From: Pseudomonas putida
GTDB taxonomy: Bacteria; Pseudomonadota; Gammaproteobacteria; Pseudomonadales; Pseudomonadaceae
Length of the DNA: 64,000 nucleotides
Direction: 5' to 3'
NCBI RefSeq assembly: GCF_028682455.1
Contig: NZ_JANHLD010000003.1
Span: forward strand, 992,001-1,056,000
The position numbers and the translations under genes were made by a program. How positions within the stretch are numbered: the first letter of the stretch is position 1; every line of letters begins with the position of its first letter. Positions 7,799 to 15,929 of the stretch are shown here, piece after piece. The notes under the pieces were generated by a model, which made no database searches, was not told the origin of the DNA, and was given only the letters and a program-made list of their open reading frames with translations.

Positions 7799-8644
7799 TC
7801 AACGGGGCAACTTGAGGTTGTTCCAGATCGCCAGGCTAGGCTCGGCCTGGTTCAGCGTATAGAAGTGCAGGCCCGGTGCGCCGCCTTGCAGCAGTTGCTC
7901 GCACATGCGGGTGATCACGTCTTCGCCGAAGGCCTGGATGCTCTTGACGTCATCGCCGTAGGCTTCCAGCTGCTTGCGGATCCAGCGCGGGATCTCGGCG
8001 CCACAGGCGTCGGAAAAACGGGCCAGCTTGCTGTAGTTGGTGATCGGCATGATCCCCGGTACCACAGGAATGTTCACGCCCAGTTGCTGCACGCGCTCGA
8101 CGAAGTAGAAGTAGCTGTCGGCGTTGAAGAAGTACTGGGTGATGGCACTGTCGGCACCGGCATTGGCCTTGCGCACGAAGTTTTTCAGGTCATCTTCGAA
8201 ATTGCGTGCCTGGGGGTGCATCTCGGGGTAGGCGGCGATTTCGATGTGGAAGTGGTCAGCGCTTTCCTGGCGAATGAACTCGACCAGTTCGTTGGCGTAG
8301 CGCAGTTCGCCACTGGCCATGCCCATGCCCGAAGGCAGGTCGCCGCGCAGGGCGACGATGCGCTGGATGCCGGCAGCCTTGTACTGGGTCAGCAGGCTGC
8401 GCAGGTCGTCCTTGCTGTCGCCGACGCACGACAGGTGCGGTGCGGCAGGGACTTTCACTTCGCTTTCCAGCTGCAGCACGGTGTTGAGCGTGCGGTCGCG
8501 GGTGGAGCCGCCTGCGCCGTAGGTGCAGGAGAAGAAATCGGGGTTGTAGCTGGCCAACTGGCGGGCAGTGGCGAGCAGCTTTTCATGGCCAGCATCGGTC
8601 TTGGTCGGGAAGAACTCGAAGCTGTAGCGACGCTCTTGAGACAT
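7799..8644 (-). CDS. metF: 5,10-methylenetetrahydrofolate reductase
   Basis: A 281-aa MetF. It reduces methylene-THF to methyl-THF with NADH and FAD, supplying the methyl group for methionine synthesis. Motifs seen are RYSFEFFPTKTDAG at the N-terminus (catalytic Glu in EFFP), FFSCTYGAGGSTRDRT, ALRGDLPSG in the centre, ITQYFFNADSY, and PGIMPITNYSKL. The length is normal and the frame intact. It lies 94 bp downstream of ahcY on the same strand, with a Rho-independent terminator in the gap, so part of its transcription must come from readthrough of the SAH-riboswitch-controlled ahcY transcript or from its own promoter in the gap. It is one of the activated-methyl-cycle genes in this window, with ahcY and metK. 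Confidence 0.96.
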   Translation of the reverse strand: MSQERRYSFEFFPTKTDAGHEKLLATARQLASYNPDFFSCTYGAGGSTRDRTLNTVLQLESEVKVPAAPHLSCVGDSKDDLRSLLTQYKAAGIQRIVALRGDLPSGMGMASGELRYANELVEFIRQESADHFHIEIAAYPEMHPQARNFEDDLKNFVRKANAGADSAITQYFFNADSYFYFVERVQQLGVNIPVVPGIMPITNYSKLARFSDACGAEIPRWIRKQLEAYGDDVKSIQAFGEDVITRMCEQLLQGGAPGLHFYTLNQAEPSLAIWNNLKLPR

Positions 8645-8694
8645 GGCGAAATCCTGGTAAACCGATCAAGCAGGCCAGCGACGGCTGGCATACA

Positions 8695-8732
8695 GAAAAA
8701 AGCCGGTGACGCTTTGCAGCGACACCGGCTTT
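8695..8732 (-). terminator. Rho-independent terminator after ahcY, before metF
   Basis: On the minus strand the 8-bp arms agccggtg and caccggct (8701-8708 and 8723-8730) enclose a smaller cgct/agcg hairpin and are followed by a run of T. It sits directly behind the ahcY stop and inside the ahcY-metF gap. Confidence 0.8.
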
Positions 8733-8738
8733 GGCCCA

Positions 8739-10148
8739 TCAGTAGCGGTAGGCGTGAGGCTTGAACGGCCCTTCAACGGCAACGCCGATGTACTCGGCTT
8801 GTTGAGGCGTCAATTGAGTGACTACGCCACCGAAGCCGCGGACCATTTCCAGGGCCACTTCTTCGTCGAGTTTCTTGGGCAGTACTTCAACGGTCAGGCG
8901 CTCGGCTTTCTGAGCGGCCGGCAGGTCGGCGTACTTCTGGCCGAACAGGAAGATCTGCGCCAGGACCTGGTTGGCGAACGAACCATCCATGATGCGGCTT
9001 GGGTGGCCAGTGGCGTTGCCCAGGTTCACCAGGCGGCCTTCGGCCAGCAGGATCAGGTAGTCGTCGTTTTGCGGGTCGAAGGTGCCAGCGCCGGTACGGT
9101 GGATCTTGTGTACCTGTGGCTTGACCTCTTCCCAGGCCCAGTTCTTGCGCATGAAAGCGGTGTCGATTTCATTGTCGAAGTGGCCGATGTTGCAGACCAC
9201 GGCGCGCTTTTTCAGGGCCTTGAGCATGTTGGCGTCGCAGACGTTGACGTTACCGGTGGTGGTGACGATCAGGTCGATCTTGCCCAGCAGTGCCTTGTCG
9301 ATGCTCGCTTCGGTACCGGTGTTGATACCGTCGATGAACGGCGAGACCAGCTCGAAGCCATCCATGCAGGCTTGCATGGCGCAGATCGGATCGACTTCGG
9401 AAACCTTGACGATCATGCCTTCCTGACGCAGCGACTGGGCCGAACCCTTGCCCACGTCACCGTAGCCGATGACCAGTGCTTGCTTGCCCGACAGCAGGTG
9501 GTCGGTACCACGCTTGATGGCATCGTTCAGGCTGTGACGGCAGCCGTACTTGTTGTCGTTCTTGCTCTTGGTGACCGAGTCGTTGACGTTGATGGCCGGG
9601 ATTTTCAGCTCGCCCTTGGCCAGCATGTCCAACAGGCGGTGTACGCCGGTGGTGGTTTCTTCGGTAACGCCGTGGACGCGGTCCAGCACGGCCGGGTACT
9701 TCTTGTGCAGCAGCTCGGTGAGGTCACCGCCGTCGTCCAGGATCATGTTGGCATCCCATGGCTGGCCATCCTTGAGGATGGTCTGCTCGAGGCACCACTC
9801 GTACTCTTCTTCGGTCTCGCCTTTCCAGGCGAATACCGGAATGCCGGCAGCCGCGATGGAGGCAGCGGCCTGGTCCTGGGTGGAGAAGATGTTGCAGGAC
9901 GACCAGCGAACTTCGGCACCCAGGGCAACCAGGGTCTCGATCAGCACGGCGGTCTGAATGGTCATGTGGATGCAGCCGAGGATCTTGGCGCCCTTGAGCG
10001 GTTGCTCTTGCAGGTACTTGCGGCGCAGGCCCATCAGTGCAGGCATTTCCGATTCAGCGATGATGGTTTCGCGACGGCCCCAGGCAGCCAGGGAGATGTC
10101 GGCGACTTTGAAATCGGTAAAACCTGCAGGCGTGATTACAGCGCTCAT
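8739..10148 (-). CDS. ahcY: S-adenosylhomocysteine hydrolase (adenosylhomocysteinase)
   Basis: A 469-aa NAD-dependent enzyme that splits SAH into adenosine and homocysteine, removing the product inhibitor of methyltransferases. The NAD-binding VIGYGDVGKGSAQ, the substrate loop GCIHMTIQTAVLIETL, CNIFSTQDQAAA and the C-terminal dimerisation end PFKPHAYRY are all present. The length includes the roughly 40-residue insertion typical of bacterial and plant enzymes. The frame is open further upstream, but the ATG at 10148 gives MSAVITPAGFTDFKVADIS and has GGAGG just upstream. The leader carries an SAH riboswitch (10168-10275), so expression should rise when SAH accumulates. metF follows downstream. 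Confidence 0.97.
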   Translation of the reverse strand: MSAVITPAGFTDFKVADISLAAWGRRETIIAESEMPALMGLRRKYLQEQPLKGAKILGCIHMTIQTAVLIETLVALGAEVRWSSCNIFSTQDQAAASIAAAGIPVFAWKGETEEEYEWCLEQTILKDGQPWDANMILDDGGDLTELLHKKYPAVLDRVHGVTEETTTGVHRLLDMLAKGELKIPAINVNDSVTKSKNDNKYGCRHSLNDAIKRGTDHLLSGKQALVIGYGDVGKGSAQSLRQEGMIVKVSEVDPICAMQACMDGFELVSPFIDGINTGTEASIDKALLGKIDLIVTTTGNVNVCDANMLKALKKRAVVCNIGHFDNEIDTAFMRKNWAWEEVKPQVHKIHRTGAGTFDPQNDDYLILLAEGRLVNLGNATGHPSRIMDGSFANQVLAQIFLFGQKYADLPAAQKAERLTVEVLPKKLDEEVALEMVRGFGGVVTQLTPQQAEYIGVAVEGPFKPHAYRY

Positions 10149-10167
10149 TGAGAGCCTCCATTCGTAG

Positions 10168-10275
10168 TGTGCGAATGGGCGCCGTTGTGCGTTTAGTGTC
10201 GCCAGGCAAGGCCTGGCCAGACAACGCCCCATCCGAGCCTGACAGGGTGAACCTGCTGCAGCGCCCCTCGGACAG
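10168..10275 (-). ncRNA. SAH riboswitch in the ahcY leader
   Basis: On the minus strand the leader carries the conserved core of the SAH riboswitch: CCGAGGGGCGCTGC (10271-10258), then CAGGCTCGG (ending 10233), a variable hairpin arm built on GCCAGGC/GCCTGGC (10200-10222) and ACGGCGCCC (10185-10177) close to the ribosome site. CCGAG pairs with CTCGG (P1) and GGGCGC with GCGCCC (the pseudoknot). SAH riboswitches are known ON switches upstream of ahcY in Pseudomonas. The 3' end of the element lies about 20 bases before GGAGG, which fits control near translation initiation. Confidence 0.92.
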
Positions 10276-10458
10276 GTGGCGGGAACGGTATCAAGTGCAG
10301 ATGACCGTTTTTGAAGCGAGGGCGATTATAGCTGCGCCAACGAAACTGCCCAAGGTTTTCTGTCGATTAATCGAGACCATAGTCGATGTTAAATGGAGGC
10401 ATGCGGCCGGCTCTGCCATCATTACCCCCAACGATTGGCAAGACGGTCAGGAGTAGAT

Positions 10459-10857
10459 ATGAATTTTCACACCCGTAAATGGGTCAAGCCCGAAGACCTC
10501 AACCCCAACGGCACCCTGTTCGGCGGCAGCCTGCTGCGCTGGATCGACGAAGAGGCGGCGATCTACGCGATCGTCCAGCTGGGCAACCAGCGTGTGGTGA
10601 CCAAGTACATCTCGGAGATCAACTTCGTCAGCGCCTCGCGCCAGGGCGACATCATCGAGCTGGGTATCACTGCCACCGAGTTCGGTCGTACTTCCATCAC
10701 CCTCAAGTGCGAAGTGCGCAACAAGATCACCCGCAAGAGCATCCTGACGGTTGATCGCATGGTGTTCGTGAACCTGGGTGAGGATGGCTTGCCAGCGGCC
10801 CATGGGCGGACCGAGATCAAGTACATCAAGGATCAGTTCGATACGACGGTGGAATGA
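10459..10857 (+). CDS. Acyl-CoA thioesterase, hotdog fold (YciA-like)
   Basis: A 132-aa single-domain hotdog thioesterase that hydrolyses acyl-CoA esters in the cytoplasm. The DLNPNGTLFGGSLLRWIDEE segment carries the conserved Asn-x-x-Gly and Asp/Glu of the YciA/BACH type active site, followed by the hotdog beta strands YISEINFVSASRQGDIIEL. The frame is open upstream, but the ATG at 10459 with CAGGAG just before it and a normal family N-terminus (MNFHTRKWVKPED) is the likely start. It is divergent from ahcY; the 310-bp gap between the two genes holds the riboswitch on the ahcY side and this gene's promoter. A REP pair follows the stop. The physiological acyl-CoA substrate is unknown. Confidence 0.88.
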   Translation: MNFHTRKWVKPEDLNPNGTLFGGSLLRWIDEEAAIYAIVQLGNQRVVTKYISEINFVSASRQGDIIELGITATEFGRTSITLKCEVRNKITRKSILTVDRMVFVNLGEDGLPAAHGRTEIKYIKDQFDTTVE

Positions 10858-10866
10858 GATAAACAT

Positions 10867-10912
10867 CGCCGGGCAAGCCCGCTCCTGCTTGTAGGAGCGG
10901 GCTTGCCCCGCG
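10867..10912. repeat. REP inverted pair
   Basis: Two inverted REP copies (cgccgggcaagcccgctcc / ggagcgggcttgccccgcg) separated by a short loop, lying between the convergent thioesterase and Na+/H+ antiporter genes, where they may work as a shared transcription boundary. Confidence 0.88.
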
Positions 10913-10921
10913 AAAAATTCC

Positions 10922-12157
10922 TCAAGGCTGCTCAGTAACCCCGCGCACCACACGCCCGATCGTCAGGCCCTGCAACAGGATCGACGACAGCACCACGATA
11001 TAGGTGATGCTCAGCAGCAGGTCCCGCTCGGTACCGCTGGGCAGTGACAGCGCCAACGCCACCGACACCCCGCCACGCAATCCACCCCAGGTCAGTACCC
11101 GTACGGTGCCACGCGGTACGGTGCGCCAGCGGCGCAGCATGACTATGGCCGGCGCCACGGTCAGCAACCGGGACAGCAGGATCGCCACGGCCAGCACACC
11201 GGCGGCGGCCAGGTGCATCCAGGAAAATGGCAACAGCAACAGCTCAAGGCCGATCAAGGCGAACAGCAGGGCGTTGAGCATGTCGTCGATCAGTTCCCAG
11301 AAGCCGTCCATGTAGCGACGGGTCATTTCATTCATCGCCAGGTTGCGTCCCATGTTGCCGATGATCAGGCCCGCCACCACCATCGCGATGGGCGCCGACA
11401 CATGCAGCTCGTAGGCCATGGCCGAGCCACCGATGACCAGGGCCAGGGTCAGCATCACCTCGACCTGGTACTGCTCGATGCTCTTGATCATGCGGTAGGT
11501 GATGTAGCCGACCAGGCCGCCGAACAGCGCTCCGCCGATGGCTTCGCGGGCGAACAGGAGGGCCGTTTCGCTGACGCTTGGCGTCTCACCCAGCTGGGCA
11601 ATGCCCAGCAGCACGGTGAACACCACCACCGCGGTGCCGTCATTGAACAGCGACTCGCCGACGATAGTGGTTTTCAGCGGCTTGGAGGCGTTGGCGGTAC
11701 GCAAGGCACCGAGTACCGCGATGGGATCGGTGGGCGAGATCAAGGCACCGAACAGCAGGCAGTAGAGCAGGCTGACGTGCCAGCCGAACAGGGCGAAGAT
11801 CCAGTGCGCCAGGTAGCCGATCACGACGGTGGCGATCAGCACGCCTACCGTGGCCAGCAAGCCGATCGGCCAGCGGTAGCTGCGCAGGTCGGCGAGATTG
11901 ACGTGCAGCGCCCCGGCAAACAGCAGGAACGATAGCATCCAGTGCATCAGCAGGTCATTGAAGTCGATCTGGCTCATCAGGCCTTGCACGCGCTCTTCCA
12001 GCCCCGGGTATCCAATGACACTCAAGCCTTGCAGGAGCAGGGAAAACAGCAGTGCGGTGACCATGACGCCGATGGTGGGCGGCAGGCCGATGAAGCGGTA
12101 GTTCAGGTAGGTGAGGAGGGTGGTCAAGCAGATAAACGCGGCAACGAGCTCAAGCAT
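10922..12157 (-). CDS. Na+/H+ antiporter, CPA1 (NhaP-type) family
   Basis: A 411-aa integral membrane cation/proton antiporter of the CPA1 family, with about 12 hydrophobic segments across the whole length. The functional core is visible as FGALISPTDPIAVLGAL followed by VGESLFNDGTAVVVFTVLLG: the TDP and ND motifs are the ion-binding residues of NhaP/NHE exchangers. An arginine-rich VRVLTWGGLRGGVSVALALSLP, the conserved GGLRG segment, is also present. The frame is open upstream, but the ATG at 12157 (MLELVAAFICL) places the first membrane helix at the N-terminus and is preferred. It probably exports Na+ (or K+) in pH and salt homeostasis. It is divergent from the DMT exporter gene with a 222-bp promoter region between. 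Confidence 0.88.
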   Translation of the reverse strand: MLELVAAFICLTTLLTYLNYRFIGLPPTIGVMVTALLFSLLLQGLSVIGYPGLEERVQGLMSQIDFNDLLMHWMLSFLLFAGALHVNLADLRSYRWPIGLLATVGVLIATVVIGYLAHWIFALFGWHVSLLYCLLFGALISPTDPIAVLGALRTANASKPLKTTIVGESLFNDGTAVVVFTVLLGIAQLGETPSVSETALLFAREAIGGALFGGLVGYITYRMIKSIEQYQVEVMLTLALVIGGSAMAYELHVSAPIAMVVAGLIIGNMGRNLAMNEMTRRYMDGFWELIDDMLNALLFALIGLELLLLPFSWMHLAAAGVLAVAILLSRLLTVAPAIVMLRRWRTVPRGTVRVLTWGGLRGGVSVALALSLPSGTERDLLLSITYIVVLSSILLQGLTIGRVVRGVTEQP

Positions 12158-12379
12158 TCGGGGTCCTGTAGTGGCTTCCAATTCGGCACCCGAGTCCATC
12201 GGGCAGTGCTTGGATGGCTTGCCAGAGGCTTGGGGACACAGTTTTTGACTGCATGCGTTGACCGCGCTCGGTGGGTTTCGTTTCCCTGGCAAGCAAATGT
12301 GCGCGACGCCAGGCCGGACGAAATGCTTAGATAGCGCCTGGCCATTGATGACCCGACCTGCTCTGCCAAGGACCTACGC

Positions 12380-13213
12380 GTGTTAGCCACTTCTCTGGTA
12401 TTGGTTGCCGCCTTGCTGCATGCAACCTGGAACACCCTGATCAAATTCAGCGGCGAACGCCTGCTGGTCATTGCCAGCATGGACGTAGTGGCGTTGCTGT
12501 TCGCTGTGGTGATGGTCGGCTTCGTGCAGTTTCCACCGGCTGAGGTGTGGCCCTGGCTATTGGCCTCGGCGTTGTTCGAGCAGCTCTATCGTTTCCTGCT
12601 GATCCAGGCCTATCGGGTCGGCGACCTGGGGCTGGTCTATCCGCTGATGCGTGGCCTGTCGCCGCTGGTGGTGCTGGCTCTGACCTTGACCTTCGCCGGT
12701 GAAGCGCTGAGCAACCAGCAGATCCTCGGTATCCTGCTGATCCCTTGTGGCATGGCCTGCCTGCTCTGGCAGGGCGGCGGGGGCGATCGCCTGCCCTGGT
12801 CGATGCTGCCGGTGGTGGCCCTGATCGGGCTGTGCATTGGCTGCTACACCTGGTTCGACGGCCAGGCGATCCGCCTCTGGTCGCAGCCGCTGGACTATCT
12901 TGTGTGGTTGACGCTGCTCAGCGCCTGGCCCTTCCCGCTGCTGGCCGGTGTCGCCCGGCGGGCGCCCTTCGTGCTGTTCTGGCGATTGCAGTGGCGGCTG
13001 GGCCTGGCCGTGGGGATCTGTGTACTGCTCAGCTATGCCCTGGTGCTATGGGCCATGCAACTGGGCTCGGTCGCCGAGGCGGCGGCGTTGCGCGAGGTCA
13101 GTGTGATACTGGTGGTGCTGTTCGGGATGCGCTACCTCAAAGAACCTTTTGGCGGTCCCAGGCTCTTAGCCTGTGCCCTGGTGCTGATGGGCATGCTGAT
13201 CATGAAACTCTGA
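12380..13213 (+). CDS. EamA/DMT-superfamily membrane transporter
   Basis: A 277-aa drug/metabolite-transporter-superfamily protein with about ten hydrophobic segments and two EamA-like halves: the first includes LLHATWNTLIKFSGERLL, typical of the N-terminal half, and the second has AMQLGSVAEAAALREVSV near the end. It starts with GTG at 12380, with AAGGA eight bases upstream. DMT proteins export metabolites such as amino acids or sugars; the substrate here cannot be told. The next gene, a MAPEG protein, begins 25 bp after the stop and is likely co-transcribed. Confidence 0.85.
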   Translation: MLATSLVLVAALLHATWNTLIKFSGERLLVIASMDVVALLFAVVMVGFVQFPPAEVWPWLLASALFEQLYRFLLIQAYRVGDLGLVYPLMRGLSPLVVLALTLTFAGEALSNQQILGILLIPCGMACLLWQGGGGDRLPWSMLPVVALIGLCIGCYTWFDGQAIRLWSQPLDYLVWLTLLSAWPFPLLAGVARRAPFVLFWRLQWRLGLAVGICVLLSYALVLWAMQLGSVAEAAALREVSVILVVLFGMRYLKEPFGGPRLLACALVLMGMLIMKL

Positions 13214-13238
13214 TGTTCCAACCGACAAGGATTTAGCC

Positions 13239-13625
13239 ATGACCGTTGCTTTCTGGTGTGTATTGATTGCGTTGTTCCTGCCGATCCTGTGTACCAGCAT
13301 CGCCAAGCTCGGCAGCGGGCGTTTCAACCTGCGCCAGAACCATGACCCGCGGGCCTTCCAGGAGACGCTCGAAGGCTTGCCGCGTCGCGCTCATGCTGCG
13401 CAACTGAACAGTTTCGAAGCATTCCCGGCCTTCGCCGCGGCAGTGATCATCGCCGACATCGTCGGCAATGCCGAGCAGGTGACTCAGGACGTGCTGGCGG
13501 TGGTGTATATCACCAGCCGCCTGCTCTACATCATCTGCTACCTGGCCGACTGGGCCGCATTGCGTTCGCTGGTGTGGTTCGCTGGGTTGGCGTTGATCGT
13601 GTCGTTTTTCGTAGTCTCGGTTTGA
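13239..13625 (+). CDS. MAPEG family membrane protein
   Basis: A 128-aa protein with four predicted membrane helices (about residues 3-25, 58-75, 82-100, 106-126), typical of the MAPEG family (membrane-associated proteins in eicosanoid and glutathione metabolism). The N-terminal ends in FNLRQNHDPRAFQETLEG followed by RAHAAQLNSFEAFPAFAAAV, the signature RAxxxxxNxxE(x)F region. Bacterial MAPEG proteins are mostly uncharacterised; some have glutathione-dependent activity. AAGGATT precedes the ATG. It follows the DMT exporter by 25 bp, so the two probably form an operon, ended by a REP pair before the convergent mltA. Confidence 0.88.
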   Translation: MTVAFWCVLIALFLPILCTSIAKLGSGRFNLRQNHDPRAFQETLEGLPRRAHAAQLNSFEAFPAFAAAVIIADIVGNAEQVTQDVLAVVYITSRLLYIICYLADWAALRSLVWFAGLALIVSFFVVSV

Positions 13626-13628
13626 GTT

Positions 13629-13670
13629 CGCAGGGCAAGCCCGCTCCCGTAGAAGCGGGCTTGCCCTGCG
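13629..13670. repeat. REP inverted pair
   Basis: A compact REP hairpin (cgcagggcaagcccgctcc / gcgggcttgccctgcg) between the convergent MAPEG and mltA genes. Both arms carry the compensating variant cgcaggg/ccctgcg instead of cgcgggg/ccccgcg, which keeps the stem paired. Confidence 0.85.
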
Positions 13671-13679
13671 ATTGAGTGC

Positions 13680-14831
13680 TCAAGGTACCTTGGGCACTTC
13701 AGGCAACGCTGCTCCCTTGGGCCAGAGCAGCCAGATCTGCCCTTGCTGCTTCATGTTGCCCGCCAACTCACCCGCTTCGGCGCCGGTGCCCCAGAACAGG
13801 TCTGCCCGCACTTCACCGGTGATTGCGCCGCCGGTGTCCTGGGCGGCGACCGGGCGAACCACCGGGGCGCCGTCTGGGCGAGTGGTGGAGAGCCACAGCA
13901 GGCTGCCCAGTGGGATGATCTTGCGGTCGATGGCCACGCTGTAGCCCGCCGTCAATGGCACGTTGAGCGAACCGCGCGGGCCTTCGTTGCTGTCGGGGCG
14001 GGTACTGAAGAACACATAGCTGGGGTTGCTCGCCAGCAGTTCCGGGACACGCGTCGGGTTGGCCTGGGCCCAGTCATGAATGGCGCCCATGCTCACGTCT
14101 TCTTTTTTCAATTGGCCCTGTTCGATCAGCCAGCGGCCGATCGGGCGATAGGGGTGGCCATTCTGGTCGGCATAACCGACGCGCAGCTGGCGACCGTTTT
14201 CCAGTTGGATTCGTCCGGAGCCCTGGATCTGCAGGAACTGCAGGTCCATGGGGTCGGTCAGCCAGGCCAGTACCGGTGCCGGCACACCTTGCTGGTTGAT
14301 CACCTCGGCGGTGTCGTAGGGCTTGAGGGTGCGCTCCTCGATGCGGCCTCGCAGGCGCTTGCCCTTGAGCTCGGGATAGACGCTGTCCAGGGCCACCACG
14401 ATCATGTCGTCGGGCACACCGTAGACCGGCACGTGGGCAGTGTCGGTCTGGGTCAGGCTGCCGGGGTAGACCGGCTCGTAGTAGCCGGTGATCAGGCCAT
14501 TGGCGCTGTTTTCGCCCGAGCGCATGCTGTAGACATCCAATTGGCCCTGCAGGAAGGTGCGCACCTGGGCGCTGTCGGCGGGCACGGCGGCAGCGGCGGC
14601 ACAGGTGTTGGCCCAGATGGCATCGCGCTTGAGGCGCTCGCAGGCGCTGCGCCAGGCCTCGAAGCCGGCCAGCAGGTCGCTGTCGCTGACTTGGGGCAGG
14701 TCTTTCCAGGTCTGGCTCACATACGTGGCAACGGCGTGAGGCTTGGGTTTTTCCGGGCCGCCGCCGTTGCAGCCGGCGAGCAGGGCCAGTGCCGAAAGCG
14801 TCAAGCCCAGATGGCGCAGGTGAAATTTCAT
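13680..14831 (-). CDS. mltA: Membrane-bound lytic murein transglycosylase A
   Basis: A 383-aa outer-membrane lipoprotein that cleaves peptidoglycan glycan strands to 1,6-anhydromuramyl products. A lipoprotein signal peptide ends with the lipobox LLAGC (Cys 21). The MltA domain is visible as NGLITGYYEPVYPGS, then FLQIQGSGRIQLENG and, in the C-terminal 3D domain, VAQDTGGAITGEVRADLFWG, which carries the conserved Asp residues of the active site. The length is normal. It is convergent with the DMT-MAPEG operon and divergent from the lipoprotein cytochrome gene. It probably takes part in cell-wall turnover and recycling. Confidence 0.94.
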   Translation of the reverse strand: MKFHLRHLGLTLSALALLAGCNGGGPEKPKPHAVATYVSQTWKDLPQVSDSDLLAGFEAWRSACERLKRDAIWANTCAAAAAVPADSAQVRTFLQGQLDVYSMRSGENSANGLITGYYEPVYPGSLTQTDTAHVPVYGVPDDMIVVALDSVYPELKGKRLRGRIEERTLKPYDTAEVINQQGVPAPVLAWLTDPMDLQFLQIQGSGRIQLENGRQLRVGYADQNGHPYRPIGRWLIEQGQLKKEDVSMGAIHDWAQANPTRVPELLASNPSYVFFSTRPDSNEGPRGSLNVPLTAGYSVAIDRKIIPLGSLLWLSTTRPDGAPVVRPVAAQDTGGAITGEVRADLFWGTGAEAGELAGNMKQQGQIWLLWPKGAALPEVPKVP

Positions 14832-14959
14832 GTACAGCGTTCCTTGGCGGATTACCTGGGCTTCAGCGGCCCTGGCAACCCGTAGAGTTAATAAGGGTAT
14901 TGGTCTTTGCGGGCGAGACGAGGATACTGGCCGCCTTTTTTCCGTGAGCCGAAATTACC

Positions 14960-15409
14960 ATGATGCTCAAGCGACTCTCTGTTGTGCTGCTGGCCTGCCT
15001 CACTCTGACCGCGTGTGGCGGTGTCGATCCCAACTCGCCACTGGGTCAGCGCAAGACCATCTTCAAACAAATGCTCAAGACCAGTGAAGACCTGGGCGGC
15101 ATGCTGCGTGGGCGCCTGGCGTTCGACGGGCAGAAGTTCGCCGACGGCGCGGTCAAGCTCGACGCCCTGAGCCGTGAGCCGTGGAAGCATTTTCCACAGG
15201 TTCGCGAAGAAGACGAAACCAGTGCCCGGCCTGAGGTCTGGCAGCAGCAGGCGCGTTTCCAGGACCTGGCCCAGCAGATGGAAGCGAGCACTGCCGAGCT
15301 TGTGGCGGTGACCCGTACCCAACCCTTGCAGGCGGCGGAGCTTGCCGCGCCCATGAACAAGGTCGAGGCAGCCTGCAAAGCCTGTCATACCGAGTTTCGC
15401 AATCACTGA
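14960..15409 (+). CDS. Lipid-anchored monohaem cytochrome c (cytochrome c-prime-like)
   Basis: A 149-aa exported protein with a lipoprotein signal (MMLKRLSVVLLACLTLTAC, lipobox LTAC, Cys about 19-20) and one haem-binding CxxCH motif, CKACH, seven residues before the C-terminal end. A C-terminal CxxCH after a helical body is the arrangement of the cytochrome c-prime/c556 family (four-helix bundle), which bind small gases or carry electrons in the periplasm. Two ATG codons lie in tandem at 14960 and 14963; the choice changes only one residue. It is divergent from mltA and followed by a REP pair. No partner redox enzyme is adjacent, so its electron donor is unknown. Confidence 0.82.
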   Translation: MMLKRLSVVLLACLTLTACGGVDPNSPLGQRKTIFKQMLKTSEDLGGMLRGRLAFDGQKFADGAVKLDALSREPWKHFPQVREEDETSARPEVWQQQARFQDLAQQMEASTAELVAVTRTQPLQAAELAAPMNKVEAACKACHTEFRNH

Positions 15410-15416
15410 AAACAGC

Positions 15417-15465
15417 ATCGCGGGGCACGCCCGCTCCTGCCATGGGAGCGGGAGTGCCCCGCGAT
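15417..15465. repeat. REP inverted pair
   Basis: REP hairpin with arms atcgcggggcacgcccgctcc and ggagcgggagtgccccgcgat, between the convergent cytochrome and DUF1090 genes. Both arms carry variants of the core (gcacgccc and gggagtgc). Confidence 0.82.
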
Positions 15466-15475
15466 GACGGCCTTC

Positions 15476-15871
15476 TTACTTCTCGAGTTCATCCAGCGCT
15501 TGCTGCAACTCTTTCTTGGACTCGGCCAGCTTGTCCTTGCGTTTGTTGATCTTCTCGGCGTCACCCTTTTTCATGGCCTTGTCCAGGTCCTTGGTGCGCT
15601 GAGTCACTTCATGGCGGGCGTCGAGCACTTTTTGCTCGCGCTCCTTGCGAAGGCCGGCGTCGGTGCAGTGTTCGGTCACTTCGCTCAGGGCTTTCTCCAG
15701 GCCGGCCTGCTGGTCTGCGTTGCCATGGGCGCGAGCCTGTTCGATCTGTTCGCTGATGGCCTGACGCTTGGCTGCGCAACCGGTCAACCCTGGTTGTTCT
15801 TCGGCAGCCAGCAGCGGTGAGGCGAGCAGACCACAGACAGTGAACAGGGCGAGAGGCGATAGCAGTTTCAT
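15476..15871 (-). CDS. DUF1090 family periplasmic protein (YqjC-like)
   Basis: A 131-aa small secreted protein. The ATG at 15871 gives a signal peptide (MKLLSPLALFTVCGLLASPLLA), so I prefer it to the longer open frame. The mature part contains GCAAKRQAISEQIEQARAHG and HCTDAGLRKEREQKV, the two conserved Cys-containing stretches of DUF1090, and then a highly charged Lys/Glu-rich segment that should form a long helix or coiled coil to the end. The family (E. coli YqjC) has no established function; some members are linked to envelope stress. It sits 58 bp downstream of ligB on the same strand. Confidence 0.85.
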   Translation of the reverse strand: MKLLSPLALFTVCGLLASPLLAAEEQPGLTGCAAKRQAISEQIEQARAHGNADQQAGLEKALSEVTEHCTDAGLRKEREQKVLDARHEVTQRTKDLDKAMKKGDAEKINKRKDKLAESKKELQQALDELEK

Positions 15872-15929
15872 AGGGGCTCCGTGTGAGGCGGGACAGCAGA
15901 ATTCATGATGCTGCCCTGAACTGGAAAAT

